From UBA9410 sp963933065 (lineage in GTDB: Bacteria > Actinomycetota > Acidimicrobiia > Acidimicrobiales > MedAcidi-G1), in assembly GCA_963933065.1 (NCBI GenBank), contig CAWVUB010000001.1:1-64000 (forward strand): a stretch of 64,000 nucleotides of DNA, read 5' to 3'. Shown here one piece after another: positions 8,033 to 16,530 of the stretch. A program made the translations under genes and the position numbers. The notes under the pieces are model-generated. The model had not been told where the DNA came from. It did no database searches and saw nothing but the letters and a program-made list of their open reading frames with translations. How positions within the stretch are numbered: position 1 is the first letter of the stretch; the number at the start of each line of letters is the position of its first letter.

Positions 8033-8944
8033 TTAGACTGCAGTTTCTATAGCGGCGACCACTTCACTGTTGTCCATGGTGAAGTGCAACGCTGCGGTGA
8101 TGATGCCTGCGGAGTTAGCCACGATAAGGCTGGGCTCAAAGGTCAGACCGAGCGCTGTCACTACTGGGGTGGTGTTGAAGTTGCCGGCCTCAGGCCTCTG
8201 GTAGACCTCGGCGTGAACCACGGACCATGGTTCAGGTCGGACTCGCATTGCTGAGCGGAGTAAGCCAACAGTTGGGCCGCACACATCAGACTGACAGAAC
8301 CGCGGTGTTGACACCAGTAGCGCAACAGGGCCGGGACGAGCCAGTGCTTCTGTTACTGAGTACTCATGGAACGGACATGGTCCGTTGGGCTCCGTGCAGA
8401 TCGGATCGACGTTCTTTGGATCAGCGATTGTCGGGGTAGCTGTTGCTGGGAGCGGGTCGCCTATCTGAAGGAGTTCGGTTTGATCGACATCAATTACTCG
8501 GAGGTTATGAGGCTCAGACTTATTGTCGATGTGCACGACGTAGTCACCGGGATCGTTGATTTGAAAAACGAGGGGGAAGTATGGGGTGGCAGGTTTACCA
8601 CCGTGTCGTTCGACCGTATGTGTGGCTACCACCGTGCCCTCAGCGCCGGCTTGTCGAATGGTGAAGTCCAGTTGTTGAGGACCCTCAGTGTCTATGGGTA
8701 AACCGTCAGTGCCAAGGAGCACGTAGGGCGCACGTTGAAGTGAACCGGCAACTATTGAACTAGGGGCCGTGTAGCCGTCGGCAAACCTGGCCCCCAGTTG
8801 CCATCCAACTGGGTCCGTTTCTTTGATCTTTGCGGTCGTTGCGGTACCTGATTGGCTGCCTCTTCCACATGCCGCCACCAAGGCTCCGGCCGCCAACCCA
8901 ACTAGTACATGCCGCCGACCGATATACGGTTGGATCTGCTGCAT
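8033..8944 (-). CDS. Secreted lipoprotein with thioredoxin-like C-terminal domain
   Basis: From ATG 8944 the protein has 303 residues. The N-terminus carries a twin arginine (GRRHVLVG), a hydrophobic stretch and a lipobox ending LVAAC26, so it is probably a Tat- or Sec-exported lipoprotein. The middle (about 45-190) looks like a beta-rich extracellular domain. The C-terminal third begins GPVALLVSTPRFCQSDVCGP and continues like a thioredoxin fold, with cysteines spaced C-x4-C (FCQSDVC) instead of CxxC. A longer reading to 9103 would run into the divergent gene and has no signal peptide, so I reject it. Function unknown; a redox role is inference. Confidence 0.75.
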   Translation of the reverse strand: MQQIQPYIGRRHVLVGLAAGALVAACGRGSQSGTATTAKIKETDPVGWQLGARFADGYTAPSSIVAGSLQRAPYVLLGTDGLPIDTEGPQQLDFTIRQAGAEGTVVATHTVERHGGKPATPYFPLVFQINDPGDYVVHIDNKSEPHNLRVIDVDQTELLQIGDPLPATATPTIADPKNVDPICTEPNGPCPFHEYSVTEALARPGPVALLVSTPRFCQSDVCGPTVGLLRSAMRVRPEPWSVVHAEVYQRPEAGNFNTTPVVTALGLTFEPSLIVANSAGIITAALHFTMDNSEVVAAIETAV

Positions 8945-8982
8945 GGTCGGTGACCATACCGGTGACCGGGCACACTCTTTGG

Positions 8983-10605
8983 GTGGGAGCATTTTCGCTA
9001 GATGACCAGACGGTGGGAAAATCTGTAAATCTGACCGTCGATGGTCGCAAGGTAGTGGTGGCCGACGAGAGCGGGACTTTGCTTGATGCTCTCCGAGGGC
9101 CACTGGGCTGCCTATCGGTAAAGGACGGCTGTAGTCCTCAGGGCCAGTGTGGTTGTTGCACGGTGCTGATTGATGGTCAACCTCGGGTGTCGTGTGTGAC
9201 GCCTCTGCGTCGCGTGGCTGGACGGTCGGTTATTACCCTGGACGGTCTACCGGCCGGTGAAGCCAACCGATGGGCCAAGGCCTTCTGTGCGACCGGAGGC
9301 AGCCAATGCGGGTTCTGCACACCCGGCATCGTTCTACGTTTCGCTGGACTAGAGGCTTCGGCGCCCGCTGGTACAACTCCCGATCGTGATCAGGCAGCCC
9401 GGGCGTTGCAAGCGCACTTGTGTCGTTGCACAGGTTGGCTAACCGTCTTAGACGCATGGGAGGTAGCCGTCGGTATCCGGCCAGCTCCCTCTGGGCTGGT
9501 AGACCGAAACGCATCGGAACAGCGTGCGTCCCTCGAGGGTCGTAGTCCCCAGATAGTTGGGCCCGAGGTAGCCCTAGGCCGTGGCGGTTTCGCTGCTGAT
9601 ACGGCACCGGTTGGTGCCCTAATCGCCGTGCCAGGTGACGGGTCAATAGAGGATCCAGACACCTGGGTTGTAGCCGACACGTTGGCTTCTGCTCGACAGG
9701 CTGCTGGAAAAGTCCAGGGGCGTCGGACCACTGCTGACGTGGTGCCGCCACTGCGGGCGCCGGCGGCGGTTTCTGGTGAGGCTGGCCCTGCTGAGTGGGA
9801 CGCCGTGCTGAGAACTGTGTGGGTTGAGCCTGCCCCTCTGGAGACCGACGCCGTTTGGTGTGTTCCTGGTGGTGAAACGTTTGGACCGCTGGCCAACGGC
9901 GGTGCCTTTGGAGCGAAGGTTGACTCGCCTCTTCCTGGTATCGCACGGGCCTTAGCTGACATGCATGACAAGCCGGTCCTAGTGACTCCTTCGCGTGAGG
10001 AAACTGTGCAGTTTGGTCCCAAGCGACCCCCGGTAGCCGGTGGCGCATTGGCTGACGGAACCGGAGTCCTACGGGTAGTCCGAACCCCAGGGATTGTGGA
10101 GGCAGTGGCTTCGGTTGCTCCTGGTTTAACTGTTTTAGAGGTTGACGTGGATGGCCCACCTACAGCGGCCACGGCTCGCGCTGCTGGTTGGGCGGAGGCT
10201 ATTGTGCTGTTGACTGGTGCGGGAGCCATGGCGCCTGGTCAACCGGTGAGATCCCCCGATGGGGCGGAGGCAACGGCCACTGTCGAAGACGAGGGCATTT
10301 GGGTCACCGTCCGATGCGGCAAACCACTTGATGAGGTGGTTCTGAGGTCCTACTGCATTGGCGCCGCTCATATGGCGTGGAGTTGGATTACCTCAGAAGG
10401 TCTGGCGGTCGATAACAGCGGCGTTGTCCATGATCTGACTGTGCGGTCCTTCGGTATTGTCCGGGCGAAGGACACGCCGTTGATAAACGTCGATGTGCTC
10501 GCCGACAGTGGCAGCCCCGTCAACGGATCAGATGCCGTGTTTGCCGCAGTGGCTGCTGCCACTTGGTGTTATCGAGGATGTCCTAATGAACTTCCGACTG
10601 GATAG
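8983..10605 (+). CDS. Condensed xanthine-dehydrogenase-like protein: two [2Fe-2S] domains fused to a short molybdopterin-subunit-like region
   Basis: The N-terminus is a classic molybdenum-hydroxylase small subunit: a ferredoxin domain with cysteines in KDGCSPQGQCGCCTVL and RVSC, then a helical domain with SQCGFCTPG and LCRCTGW. The remainder, only about 380 residues, has pieces of the large Moco subunit (LANGGAFGAK, VTPSREETVQFGPKR, VVLRSYCIGAAHMAW, VNGSDAVFAAVAAATW). Normal large subunits have about 750 residues and a catalytic Glu in GxGE near the C-terminus, which is not seen. Start uncertain: in-frame GTG codons at 8950, 8962, 8983 and 9013, none with a clear ribosome site. No FAD-domain gene is nearby. 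Confidence 0.7.
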   Translation: MGAFSLDDQTVGKSVNLTVDGRKVVVADESGTLLDALRGPLGCLSVKDGCSPQGQCGCCTVLIDGQPRVSCVTPLRRVAGRSVITLDGLPAGEANRWAKAFCATGGSQCGFCTPGIVLRFAGLEASAPAGTTPDRDQAARALQAHLCRCTGWLTVLDAWEVAVGIRPAPSGLVDRNASEQRASLEGRSPQIVGPEVALGRGGFAADTAPVGALIAVPGDGSIEDPDTWVVADTLASARQAAGKVQGRRTTADVVPPLRAPAAVSGEAGPAEWDAVLRTVWVEPAPLETDAVWCVPGGETFGPLANGGAFGAKVDSPLPGIARALADMHDKPVLVTPSREETVQFGPKRPPVAGGALADGTGVLRVVRTPGIVEAVASVAPGLTVLEVDVDGPPTAATARAAGWAEAIVLLTGAGAMAPGQPVRSPDGAEATATVEDEGIWVTVRCGKPLDEVVLRSYCIGAAHMAWSWITSEGLAVDNSGVVHDLTVRSFGIVRAKDTPLINVDVLADSGSPVNGSDAVFAAVAAATWCYRGCPNELPTG

Positions 10606-10678
10606 CCCGTTAAATCAGGGTGTGGAAGGTTATGACTCAATCTATGAAAATCGTGTCTACTAGGAACGGAGCACAGTT

Positions 10679-11026
10679 ATGACCAAGCCTGTCGGTCCCT
10701 ATACCCCAGTCGTTCGTGCCGGTGATTTGTTGTTCGTCAGCGGTCAGGTCGGTATTGCAGAAGGGGCCATTGTTGACGGAGGAGTCGGGGCGGAGCTGGC
10801 GCAGGCGCTAGCCAATCTACGGACTCAAGTCGAGGCAAACGGGGCGACGTTGGATCAGGTGGTGAAGACCACGGTGTTCTTGACCGACATGGATCACTAC
10901 ACGGTTATGAACGAGGGTTATTGCGATGTGTTTGGTGATCACCGCCCAGCCCGTTCAGCGGTAGCGGTAGCTGCTTTACCGCTTGGCGCCCTTATCGAGG
11001 TAGAGGCCATTGTGAGTTTGAGATAG
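10679..11026 (+). CDS. ridA: RidA family reactive imine/enamine deaminase
   Basis: A 115-residue Rid-family protein starting PVGPYTPVVRAGDLLFVSGQ and ending RPARSAVAVAALPLGALIEVEAI, with the conserved arginine (RPARSA) that binds the carboxylate in RidA trimers. RidA hydrolyses reactive 2-aminoacrylate-type intermediates made by PLP enzymes. ATG at 10679 with a purine-rich leader (GGAACGGAG). It follows the xanthine-dehydrogenase-like gene on the same strand after 73 bp. Rid proteins are sometimes linked to purine or pyrimidine catabolism, which would suit that neighbour but is only inference. Confidence 0.93.
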   Translation: MTKPVGPYTPVVRAGDLLFVSGQVGIAEGAIVDGGVGAELAQALANLRTQVEANGATLDQVVKTTVFLTDMDHYTVMNEGYCDVFGDHRPARSAVAVAALPLGALIEVEAIVSLR

Positions 11027-11110
11027 CGGTGTCGACCTCTTTTGGGCACGTTTCTAAGTGAATTGAGTTGCGGTGTGCGTCGTGAGTCATGAGGGTGGCA
11101 GACTGCGCCA

Positions 11111-11296
11111 ATGCTCGGCGCCGTTTTGATGATCCTGCTTCTAGTGGTGGTGATGCCTGTAGGCATCTTGATGAGTGGGGCTCTGGCTGCTGCCTTACTC
11201 GGAGGTCTCTTAAAAAAGGACGTTGACAACACACACGCCGGGTCTGAGTTGCTTGATTTGAGCGAAGCTGACCCCTACTCGCAGGCAGTCGACTGA
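11111..11296 (+). CDS. Small membrane protein of unknown function
   Basis: A 61-residue protein with one long hydrophobic segment (LMILLLVVVMPVGILMSGALAAALLGGLL, described as residues 6-34) followed by KK and an acidic tail. The positive residues after the helix and the tail composition suggest an N-out or hairpin arrangement. ATG at 11111; I see no strong ribosome site. It lies between ridA and the GlnR-like regulator. I do not recognise a family; the membrane segment and a normal amino acid composition make it more likely real than chance. Confidence 0.55.
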   Translation: MLGAVLMILLLVVVMPVGILMSGALAAALLGGLLKKDVDNTHAGSELLDLSEADPYSQAVD

Positions 11297-11312
11297 ATAG
11301 CGAGTTGTTAGT

Positions 11313-11993
11313 TCAACCGCCCCACCGGGATTGACCAAACCGGTAGCCCACCGACCGGACAGTGTGGATAAGGCTGGCGTGTTCTTCACCAAGTTTGGCC
11401 CGGAGCCGTCGAATGTGTACATCTACCGTGCGGGCGCCACCGTAGTAGTCGTAGCCCCACACTCTGCTTAAGAGGGTTTCACGCGTGAACACCTTGCCAG
11501 GGTGGGCGGCTAGGAATTTGAGCAGTTCGTACTCCATGTAGGTGAGGTCGAGTGGTTCGCCGTCAATAACCGCCTGGTAGGTCTCAAGGTTTAGGGCGAG
11601 CGGTCCGTATCCGACCAGTTCGGGTCGGACCTCCCGGCCACTACGTGAAAACAAATGCTTGATTCGGGCCTGAAGTTCGGTCGGCCGTAGTGGACTCAGG
11701 CAGAAGTCGTCGAACAAGTCGTCCCGAAGATCCAAGGAGTCGAGTTGGCTACCGCCTACCAGTAACAGCAGAGGCTGTAAGGGCACTTCCACCTTTCTGA
11801 GACGCCGACACAGGGCAAAGGCTCCCTCTGTATCGGTATCGGCCACCACGACAGCTCCCGCCCAGCCTCCGTCAGGCTCCTCGGCCATAGCGGCTTCTGC
11901 ATCGCTGACGGCCTTCCACGACCAGCCATCCAGATCTAAACACTGGGCTAGTTCTGGCGGTGGGGGATTTGGAAAGACGAGAAGGGGTTCCAT
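11313..11993 (-). CDS. OmpR-family transcription regulator, GlnR-like
   Basis: A 226-residue protein with an atypical receiver domain (1-120) and an OmpR winged helix (about 130-222: LDLTYMEYELLKFLAAHPG, WGYDYYGGARTVDVHIRRLR). The DNA-binding part closely resembles Streptomyces/Mycobacterium GlnR, and as in GlnR the receiver lacks a clear acidic pocket and phospho-acceptor context. GlnR activates nitrogen-assimilation genes independently of a cognate kinase. Its position just downstream of glnA-type synthetase and the 11-bp-periodic box at 13529-13555 support that role. ATG at 11993. Confidence 0.82.
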   Translation of the reverse strand: MEPLLVFPNPPPPELAQCLDLDGWSWKAVSDAEAAMAEEPDGGWAGAVVVADTDTEGAFALCRRLRKVEVPLQPLLLLVGGSQLDSLDLRDDLFDDFCLSPLRPTELQARIKHLFSRSGREVRPELVGYGPLALNLETYQAVIDGEPLDLTYMEYELLKFLAAHPGKVFTRETLLSRVWGYDYYGGARTVDVHIRRLRAKLGEEHASLIHTVRSVGYRFGQSRWGG

Positions 11994-12093
11994 GGTGATT
12001 TTGCTGATTACGCTTTGGATTCAGTACTTGCAGTCTGCCGGATTTGAGAGTCAAGCACTTCGGTGAGGGTTCGATGGCCGGGTATCGGTTGGG

Positions 12094-13476
12094 TCACCAG
12101 TTTGGGAGGTAGGTCTCAAGTTCGAACGTGGTGACCTGTCGCTGGTACTCGTTCCACTCAGCCCGCTTATTACGAAGAAACCATTCGAAGATGTGGTCAC
12201 CAAGGGCGTGGCGCACCAGTTCAGACGCTTCCATCTCATCCAGCGCTTCATTCAGATTATGCGGCAGGTTGGCTACTCCAAGGTCTCGCTGCTCTTCTCG
12301 GCTCAGGTCGTAGAGGTTTACAGCCGCCTCTGCGGGTAGCACTAACTCCTCCTCGATGCCCCTTAGACCAGCGGCCAGCAGAACTGAGAATGCTAAGTAG
12401 GGGTTGCACGCCGGGTCCAGCGCCCGGTATTCGACACGAGTGGATTCGATCTTTCCCAACTTGGGAATGGGTACCCGTACGAGAGCTGATCGGTTGTTGC
12501 GGGCCCACGAGACGTAGCGAGGAGCCTCGTAGCCTTCGTTAATCCGCTTATAAGAGTTAACCAGTTGGTTAGTGACCGCAGTGATCTCGCGGGCGTGCCG
12601 TAGTAGCCCAGCGATGAAGGACCGAGCCGTTGTGGATAGGCCGTCAGTTGCGTCAGGATCGTGGAAGGCATTTTTCCCATCACGAAAAAGCGATAGGTGG
12701 GTATGCATCCCCGATCCTTGAACTCCGTTTAGTGGTTTGGGCATGAATGTGGCATATACCCCCCGGTCCATAGCGATCTTTTTCACAGCCAGCCGGAGCG
12801 TCATCACGGAGTCGGCCATGGTTAGAGCGTCGGTGTACTGCAGATCAATCTCGTGCTGGCTGGGGCCGTCTTCATGGAATGAGTACTCCACTGGAATGGA
12901 CAGCGCTTCAAGCATGTGAAGGGTCTGCTTGCGGAGGTCTGATGCTACGTCGGTAGTGGTCAGGTCGAAGTACGAGGCTCGATCCAACGGGGTCGGTTGC
13001 GGGCCGGCATCAGCAAAGTAGAAAAATTCAACCTCTGGTGCACAAAACATTTCAAAGCCGACCTGGCGGGCCCGGTCTACGTTTCGGCGTAGCACCTGAC
13101 GTGGGTCGCCCTCAAATGAGGTGCCATCAAGGTTGGTTATGTTGCAAAAGATCGTCCCCGAGGGCTCGGCCGGGTCAGCCCACGGGAGGAGTTCGAAGGT
13201 CGACGGGTCGGGTCGGGCCAGTACGTCGCTTTCCTGCACGCGGCTGAACCCATCGATGGCTGAGCCATCGAACTGCAGCCCCTCATCGAGAACTGTCTCC
13301 AACTCGGCTGGTGAGATCGCCACTGACTTATGGCGACCCAGCACGTCGGTGAACCAAAGGCGCACTAGGCGTACTCCCCGCTCCTCGACGGTGCGCAGCA
13401 CGTAGTCTCGTTGGTCGCGACTTCGGTGTTCGTGGCCTGGACCGCGGTCGGCCTCTCCTGTGTCTTGGGTCTCCAT
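12094..13476 (-). CDS. Glutamine synthetase type I (GlnA2-like)
   Basis: A 460-residue GSI-family enzyme making glutamine from glutamate, ammonia and ATP. Blocks seen: VRLWFTDVLGRHKSVAIS, EGLQFDGSAIDGF, FCAPEVEFFYF (metal-binding Glu), GSGMHTHLSLF, NSYKRI and NRSALVRVP. The sequence is closest in memory to mycobacterial GlnA2 (about 446 residues), and lacks the adenylylation tyrosine context of GSI-beta. I start at ATG 13476; an in-frame GTG at 13533 would add 19 residues but falls inside the likely regulatory box. A second synthetase, type II, diverges from the same intergenic region. Some family members act on other amines. Confidence 0.9.
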   Translation of the reverse strand: METQDTGEADRGPGHEHRSRDQRDYVLRTVEERGVRLVRLWFTDVLGRHKSVAISPAELETVLDEGLQFDGSAIDGFSRVQESDVLARPDPSTFELLPWADPAEPSGTIFCNITNLDGTSFEGDPRQVLRRNVDRARQVGFEMFCAPEVEFFYFADAGPQPTPLDRASYFDLTTTDVASDLRKQTLHMLEALSIPVEYSFHEDGPSQHEIDLQYTDALTMADSVMTLRLAVKKIAMDRGVYATFMPKPLNGVQGSGMHTHLSLFRDGKNAFHDPDATDGLSTTARSFIAGLLRHAREITAVTNQLVNSYKRINEGYEAPRYVSWARNNRSALVRVPIPKLGKIESTRVEYRALDPACNPYLAFSVLLAAGLRGIEEELVLPAEAAVNLYDLSREEQRDLGVANLPHNLNEALDEMEASELVRHALGDHIFEWFLRNKRAEWNEYQRQVTTFELETYLPNW

Positions 13477-13528
13477 GACACCAGCATGGAGGTAGTTGGG
13501 GAGCGATCGCCAGTGGTGAGGTGCATCG

Positions 13529-13555
13529 TTCACATGGTGTTAACAGTTGGAGAAC
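13529..13555 (+). promoter_or_regulatory. Putative GlnR-type box between divergent glutamine synthetase genes
   Basis: Three five-base elements ending in AC or AAC repeat with an 11-bp period: TTCAC (13529-13533), TTAAC (13540-13544) and AGAAC (13551-13555), each separated by six bases. The actinobacterial GlnR consensus is gTnAC-n6-GaAAC, so the last bases of each element match and the first bases do not. It sits about 95 bp upstream of the type II synthetase and about 55 bp upstream of the type I start. A GlnR-like regulator is encoded at 11313-11993. Confidence 0.45.
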
Positions 13556-13650
13556 AGTCATCAGACCACCAGCAACGTAGGTTTTCTGTATCCGGCAACA
13601 CGTCCGGCCAGCCGGGTCCTTACTGAGACCCACCGATTAGGGAGACCATC

Positions 13651-14664
13651 ATGGCTATTAGGGCTGAGTACATCTGGATCGACGGCACTGAGCCGCTGCC
13701 ATACGTGCGTTCGAAGACCAAGATCATCGATAACCCGCAGGATCTCCCAATTTGGGGTTTTGACGGTTCGAGCACAAACCAGGCACCAGGAGACAATTCG
13801 GACTGCGTCCTACGCCCAGTGTTTTCTTGCCCAGACCCGATTCGCGGCGACGACGACATCTTGGTGTTATGTGATGTTTGCCTACCTGATGGGACCATGA
13901 CTCCACACCCGACGAATACGCGGGCCGCTTGTGTTGAGGCGTTAGAGAAGTACGCGGATCAGGAGCCGATTTTCGGGATCGAGCAGGAGTACACATTTTT
14001 TCAGGACGGGCGCCCTTTGGGCTGGCCGATCGAGGGCTACCCGGCGCCACAAGGCCCGTATTACTGTGGAGTGGGAGCCATTGAGATTGCGGGTCGGGAA
14101 ATCGTTGAGGCTCACACCAAAGCTTGCATGGATGCGGGGCTAGCCATATCGGGCACCAATGCTGAGGTAATGCTCGGCCAGTGGGAGTTTCAGATCGGCC
14201 CGATTGACACGGTGGCTGTGGCTGACCAGATCTGGATGGCCCGCTACCTGCTGTACAGGATTGCAGAGGGCTTCGGTGTAGATGCCTCGGTGGCGGCTAA
14301 GCCCATTAAGGGTGACTGGAACGGCGCTGGAGCGCACACGAACTTCTCAACTAGCGAGATGCGTGAGAACTATGATGCCATCATCACGGCGTGCGAGTCT
14401 CTCGGCGCTGAGGGCAAGCCGTCTGAGCACATTGCTGGCTACGGCTTGGGCTCCGAGGAACGACTTACTGGTGCGCACGAGACTCAACGCTACGATCAGT
14501 TCAGTTATGGCGTGTCAGATCGTGGTGCGTCAGTCCGGATTCCGTGGCAGGTTCACCTGGACCAAAAAGGCTATATCGAGGATCGCCGTCCAAACGCCAA
14601 CATGGATCCTTACGTAGTTACCCGTCTGATCACGAACACCTGTTGTGAGGCGTTGGCTAGTTAA
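13651..14664 (+). CDS. glnII: Glutamine synthetase type II (eukaryote-like GSII)
   Basis: A 337-residue GSII, much shorter than GSI. Diagnostic blocks are EYIWIDGTEPLPYVRSKTK, LPIWGFDGSSTNQAPGDNSD, FGIEQEYTFF, GWNGAG-type DWNGAGAHTNFST and RRPNANMDPYVVTRLI. GSII occurs in eukaryotes and in some actinobacteria and rhizobia, usually as a nitrogen-limitation enzyme. A ribosome site AGGGAG lies about 7 bases before the ATG. It is divergent from the GSI gene, so both probably respond to the box at 13529-13555. Confidence 0.95.
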   Translation: MAIRAEYIWIDGTEPLPYVRSKTKIIDNPQDLPIWGFDGSSTNQAPGDNSDCVLRPVFSCPDPIRGDDDILVLCDVCLPDGTMTPHPTNTRAACVEALEKYADQEPIFGIEQEYTFFQDGRPLGWPIEGYPAPQGPYYCGVGAIEIAGREIVEAHTKACMDAGLAISGTNAEVMLGQWEFQIGPIDTVAVADQIWMARYLLYRIAEGFGVDASVAAKPIKGDWNGAGAHTNFSTSEMRENYDAIITACESLGAEGKPSEHIAGYGLGSEERLTGAHETQRYDQFSYGVSDRGASVRIPWQVHLDQKGYIEDRRPNANMDPYVVTRLITNTCCEALAS

Positions 14665-14818
14665 CTGTTTAGATACCTGTTTGACGGCTCTGGGGTCCTG
14701 GACTTTCATAAGTTGGCTTTTGGTGAACTCTGCTGACCAGAACCGCCTCCGAGCGCTTGTCGAGACGGGGTCTCCATGACCATCGGGGCGGCTAAACCCC
14801 CTCGGTACGCTGGAAAAC

Positions 14819-16525
14819 ATGAATAGGCTCCGGCTGGCACTGGTTCAAGTTGACATGGTTGTCGGCGACCTAGACGGCAACGTTGATCGGGTACTAGCCA
14901 GTCTCGATGAGGTAGAGGGCTGCGATCTGGCGCTCTACCCAGAGATGGCGATCACTGGGTATCCCTTGGAGGACCTCGTCCACAAGCCTGGCTTTGTGGC
15001 TCGTAGCCGCGCGGCGGTAGAGCGAGTCGCTGCAGCAAGTGGTGCCTGCGCTCTTGTTGTGGGTTTTGCTGACGCCGGGCCCGACGGGCCCGACGGGCCG
15101 GCTCATAACGCGGTGGCGGTCTGCCACGGCGGTCGAATTGTCGGCACGTACTTCAAAGAGTGCCTCCCCACTTATGACGTCTTCGATGAGGCTCGGGACT
15201 TTGCTCCAGGTGCTGGCCCACTTGTCCTTTACCGGATCGGCGGGGTCCGAGTTGGGCTAGCGATATGCGAGGACTTGTGGGTGCCCGGTGGCCCAGTGGA
15301 ACGCATGGTGGTCGGCGGTGCCGACTTTATTGCCACAGTGAACGGATCGCCGTACCACTTAGGTAAGCAGGCGGAACGTGAGGCAGTGGTCGCCGCCACG
15401 GCCGCGTCTTCAGGCCGACCCGTGGCCTATCTGAACTTGGTTGGCAGTCAGGACCAGTTGGTGTTTGACGGGGGATCAATGGTGGCTAGTTCGTCTGGTC
15501 GCATCGTGGCGCGAGCACCGCGGTTTGATGAGGCTGTGGTGAAAGTGGACGTAGATGTGGAGGTTCACGATGATCCAGTAGGAGACGACACCATTCGGGT
15601 GATTGAGGTTTCTGAGGGAATTGACCGGACGGACTATCTGGTAGTGCCCCCCGTGGATCTATTGGATGACACCACCGAGTTGTACGCCGCCTTAGTGGCA
15701 GCAACGCGTGGCTATGTGACAAAGAGCGGTTTCACCGATGTGTGTCTCGGCCTGTCCGGAGGGGTTGACTCGGCGCTGGTGGCCACTATTGCCGTCGACG
15801 CGCTGGGTTCAGATCGTGTTCACGCGGTACTTATGCCCTCGCGGTACTCCAGTGACCACTCTCTATTGGACGCTCAGGCACTAGCAAACAGCCAGGGAAT
15901 CGAGACCCACATCCTGCCGATTGAGGAGGCTCACACAGCTCTAACGGACTTACTGGCCCAGGGCATCACCGATGGGCCAGTTGGTCTTGTTGATGAGAAT
16001 CTGCAGTCTCGGATCCGTGGCGTTCTGTTGATGGGCTTGTCGAATGCCCACGGTTGGATGGTGCTGACTACCGGCAACAAGAGCGAATCGGCGGTCGGAT
16101 ACTCGACGCTTTACGGAGATACAGCGGGGGCTTACGCAGTGATCCGAGACCTCTACAAGACTCGGGTGTACGAACTCTGTCGGTGGCGCAACATGCAGGC
16201 ATCTGGGCTTAACGGCCAACCGGTCATACCGGGCCACATCCTCACCAAGCCACCGTCTGCTGAGCTCCGGCCCGGCCAGACCGATGATCAGAGTCTCCCG
16301 CCTTATGACGTGCTTGACCCGCTACTTGAGGCTTACGTGGAAGGGAACCTGACTCGAGCTGAATTGATGGCTGACGGCCATACTTCTGACCTGGTTGACC
16401 AGGTGGTTCGTCTGGTGGACGCCGCTGAGTTCAAGCGGCGCCAGACACCGCTGGGTCCGAAGGTCACTACTCGTGGTTTTGGTCGTGAACGTCGAATGCC
16501 GATTGTTAACCACTTTCAGGGCTGA
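14819..16525 (+). CDS. nadE: Glutamine-dependent NAD+ synthetase
   Basis: A 568-residue two-domain enzyme converting deamido-NAD to NAD. The N-terminal nitrilase-type glutaminase (1-265) shows the triad E42 (YPEMAITGYPLEDL), K113 (FKECLPTYDVFDE) and C150 (LAICEDLW). The synthetase domain (about 280-568) has the PP-loop GLSGGVDSAL, then TTGNKSE and GYSTLYGD. Length and order match the actinobacterial glutamine-using form, which channels ammonia between domains. ATG at 14819. The product of the flanking glutamine synthetases, glutamine, is its nitrogen donor. Confidence 0.96.
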   Translation: MNRLRLALVQVDMVVGDLDGNVDRVLASLDEVEGCDLALYPEMAITGYPLEDLVHKPGFVARSRAAVERVAAASGACALVVGFADAGPDGPDGPAHNAVAVCHGGRIVGTYFKECLPTYDVFDEARDFAPGAGPLVLYRIGGVRVGLAICEDLWVPGGPVERMVVGGADFIATVNGSPYHLGKQAEREAVVAATAASSGRPVAYLNLVGSQDQLVFDGGSMVASSSGRIVARAPRFDEAVVKVDVDVEVHDDPVGDDTIRVIEVSEGIDRTDYLVVPPVDLLDDTTELYAALVAATRGYVTKSGFTDVCLGLSGGVDSALVATIAVDALGSDRVHAVLMPSRYSSDHSLLDAQALANSQGIETHILPIEEAHTALTDLLAQGITDGPVGLVDENLQSRIRGVLLMGLSNAHGWMVLTTGNKSESAVGYSTLYGDTAGAYAVIRDLYKTRVYELCRWRNMQASGLNGQPVIPGHILTKPPSAELRPGQTDDQSLPPYDVLDPLLEAYVEGNLTRAELMADGHTSDLVDQVVRLVDAAEFKRRQTPLGPKVTTRGFGRERRMPIVNHFQG

Positions 16526-16530
16526 CCGCC

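Noticed and set aside
8830..8982. Longer N-terminus of the Fe-S fusion protein
   Set aside because: It would overlap the signal peptide of the divergent lipoprotein and bears no similarity to ferredoxin domains.
9233..10159. 308-codon minus-strand frame inside the xanthine-dehydrogenase-like gene
   Set aside because: Rich in Gln, Pro, Arg and His as expected from antisense of GC-rich coding DNA; the plus-strand frame has clear cysteine motifs.
13477..13533. GTG 13533 as start of the type I glutamine synthetase
   Set aside because: The extra 19 residues are not like the family N-terminus and overlap the 11-bp-periodic repeat; ATG 13476 is more plausible.
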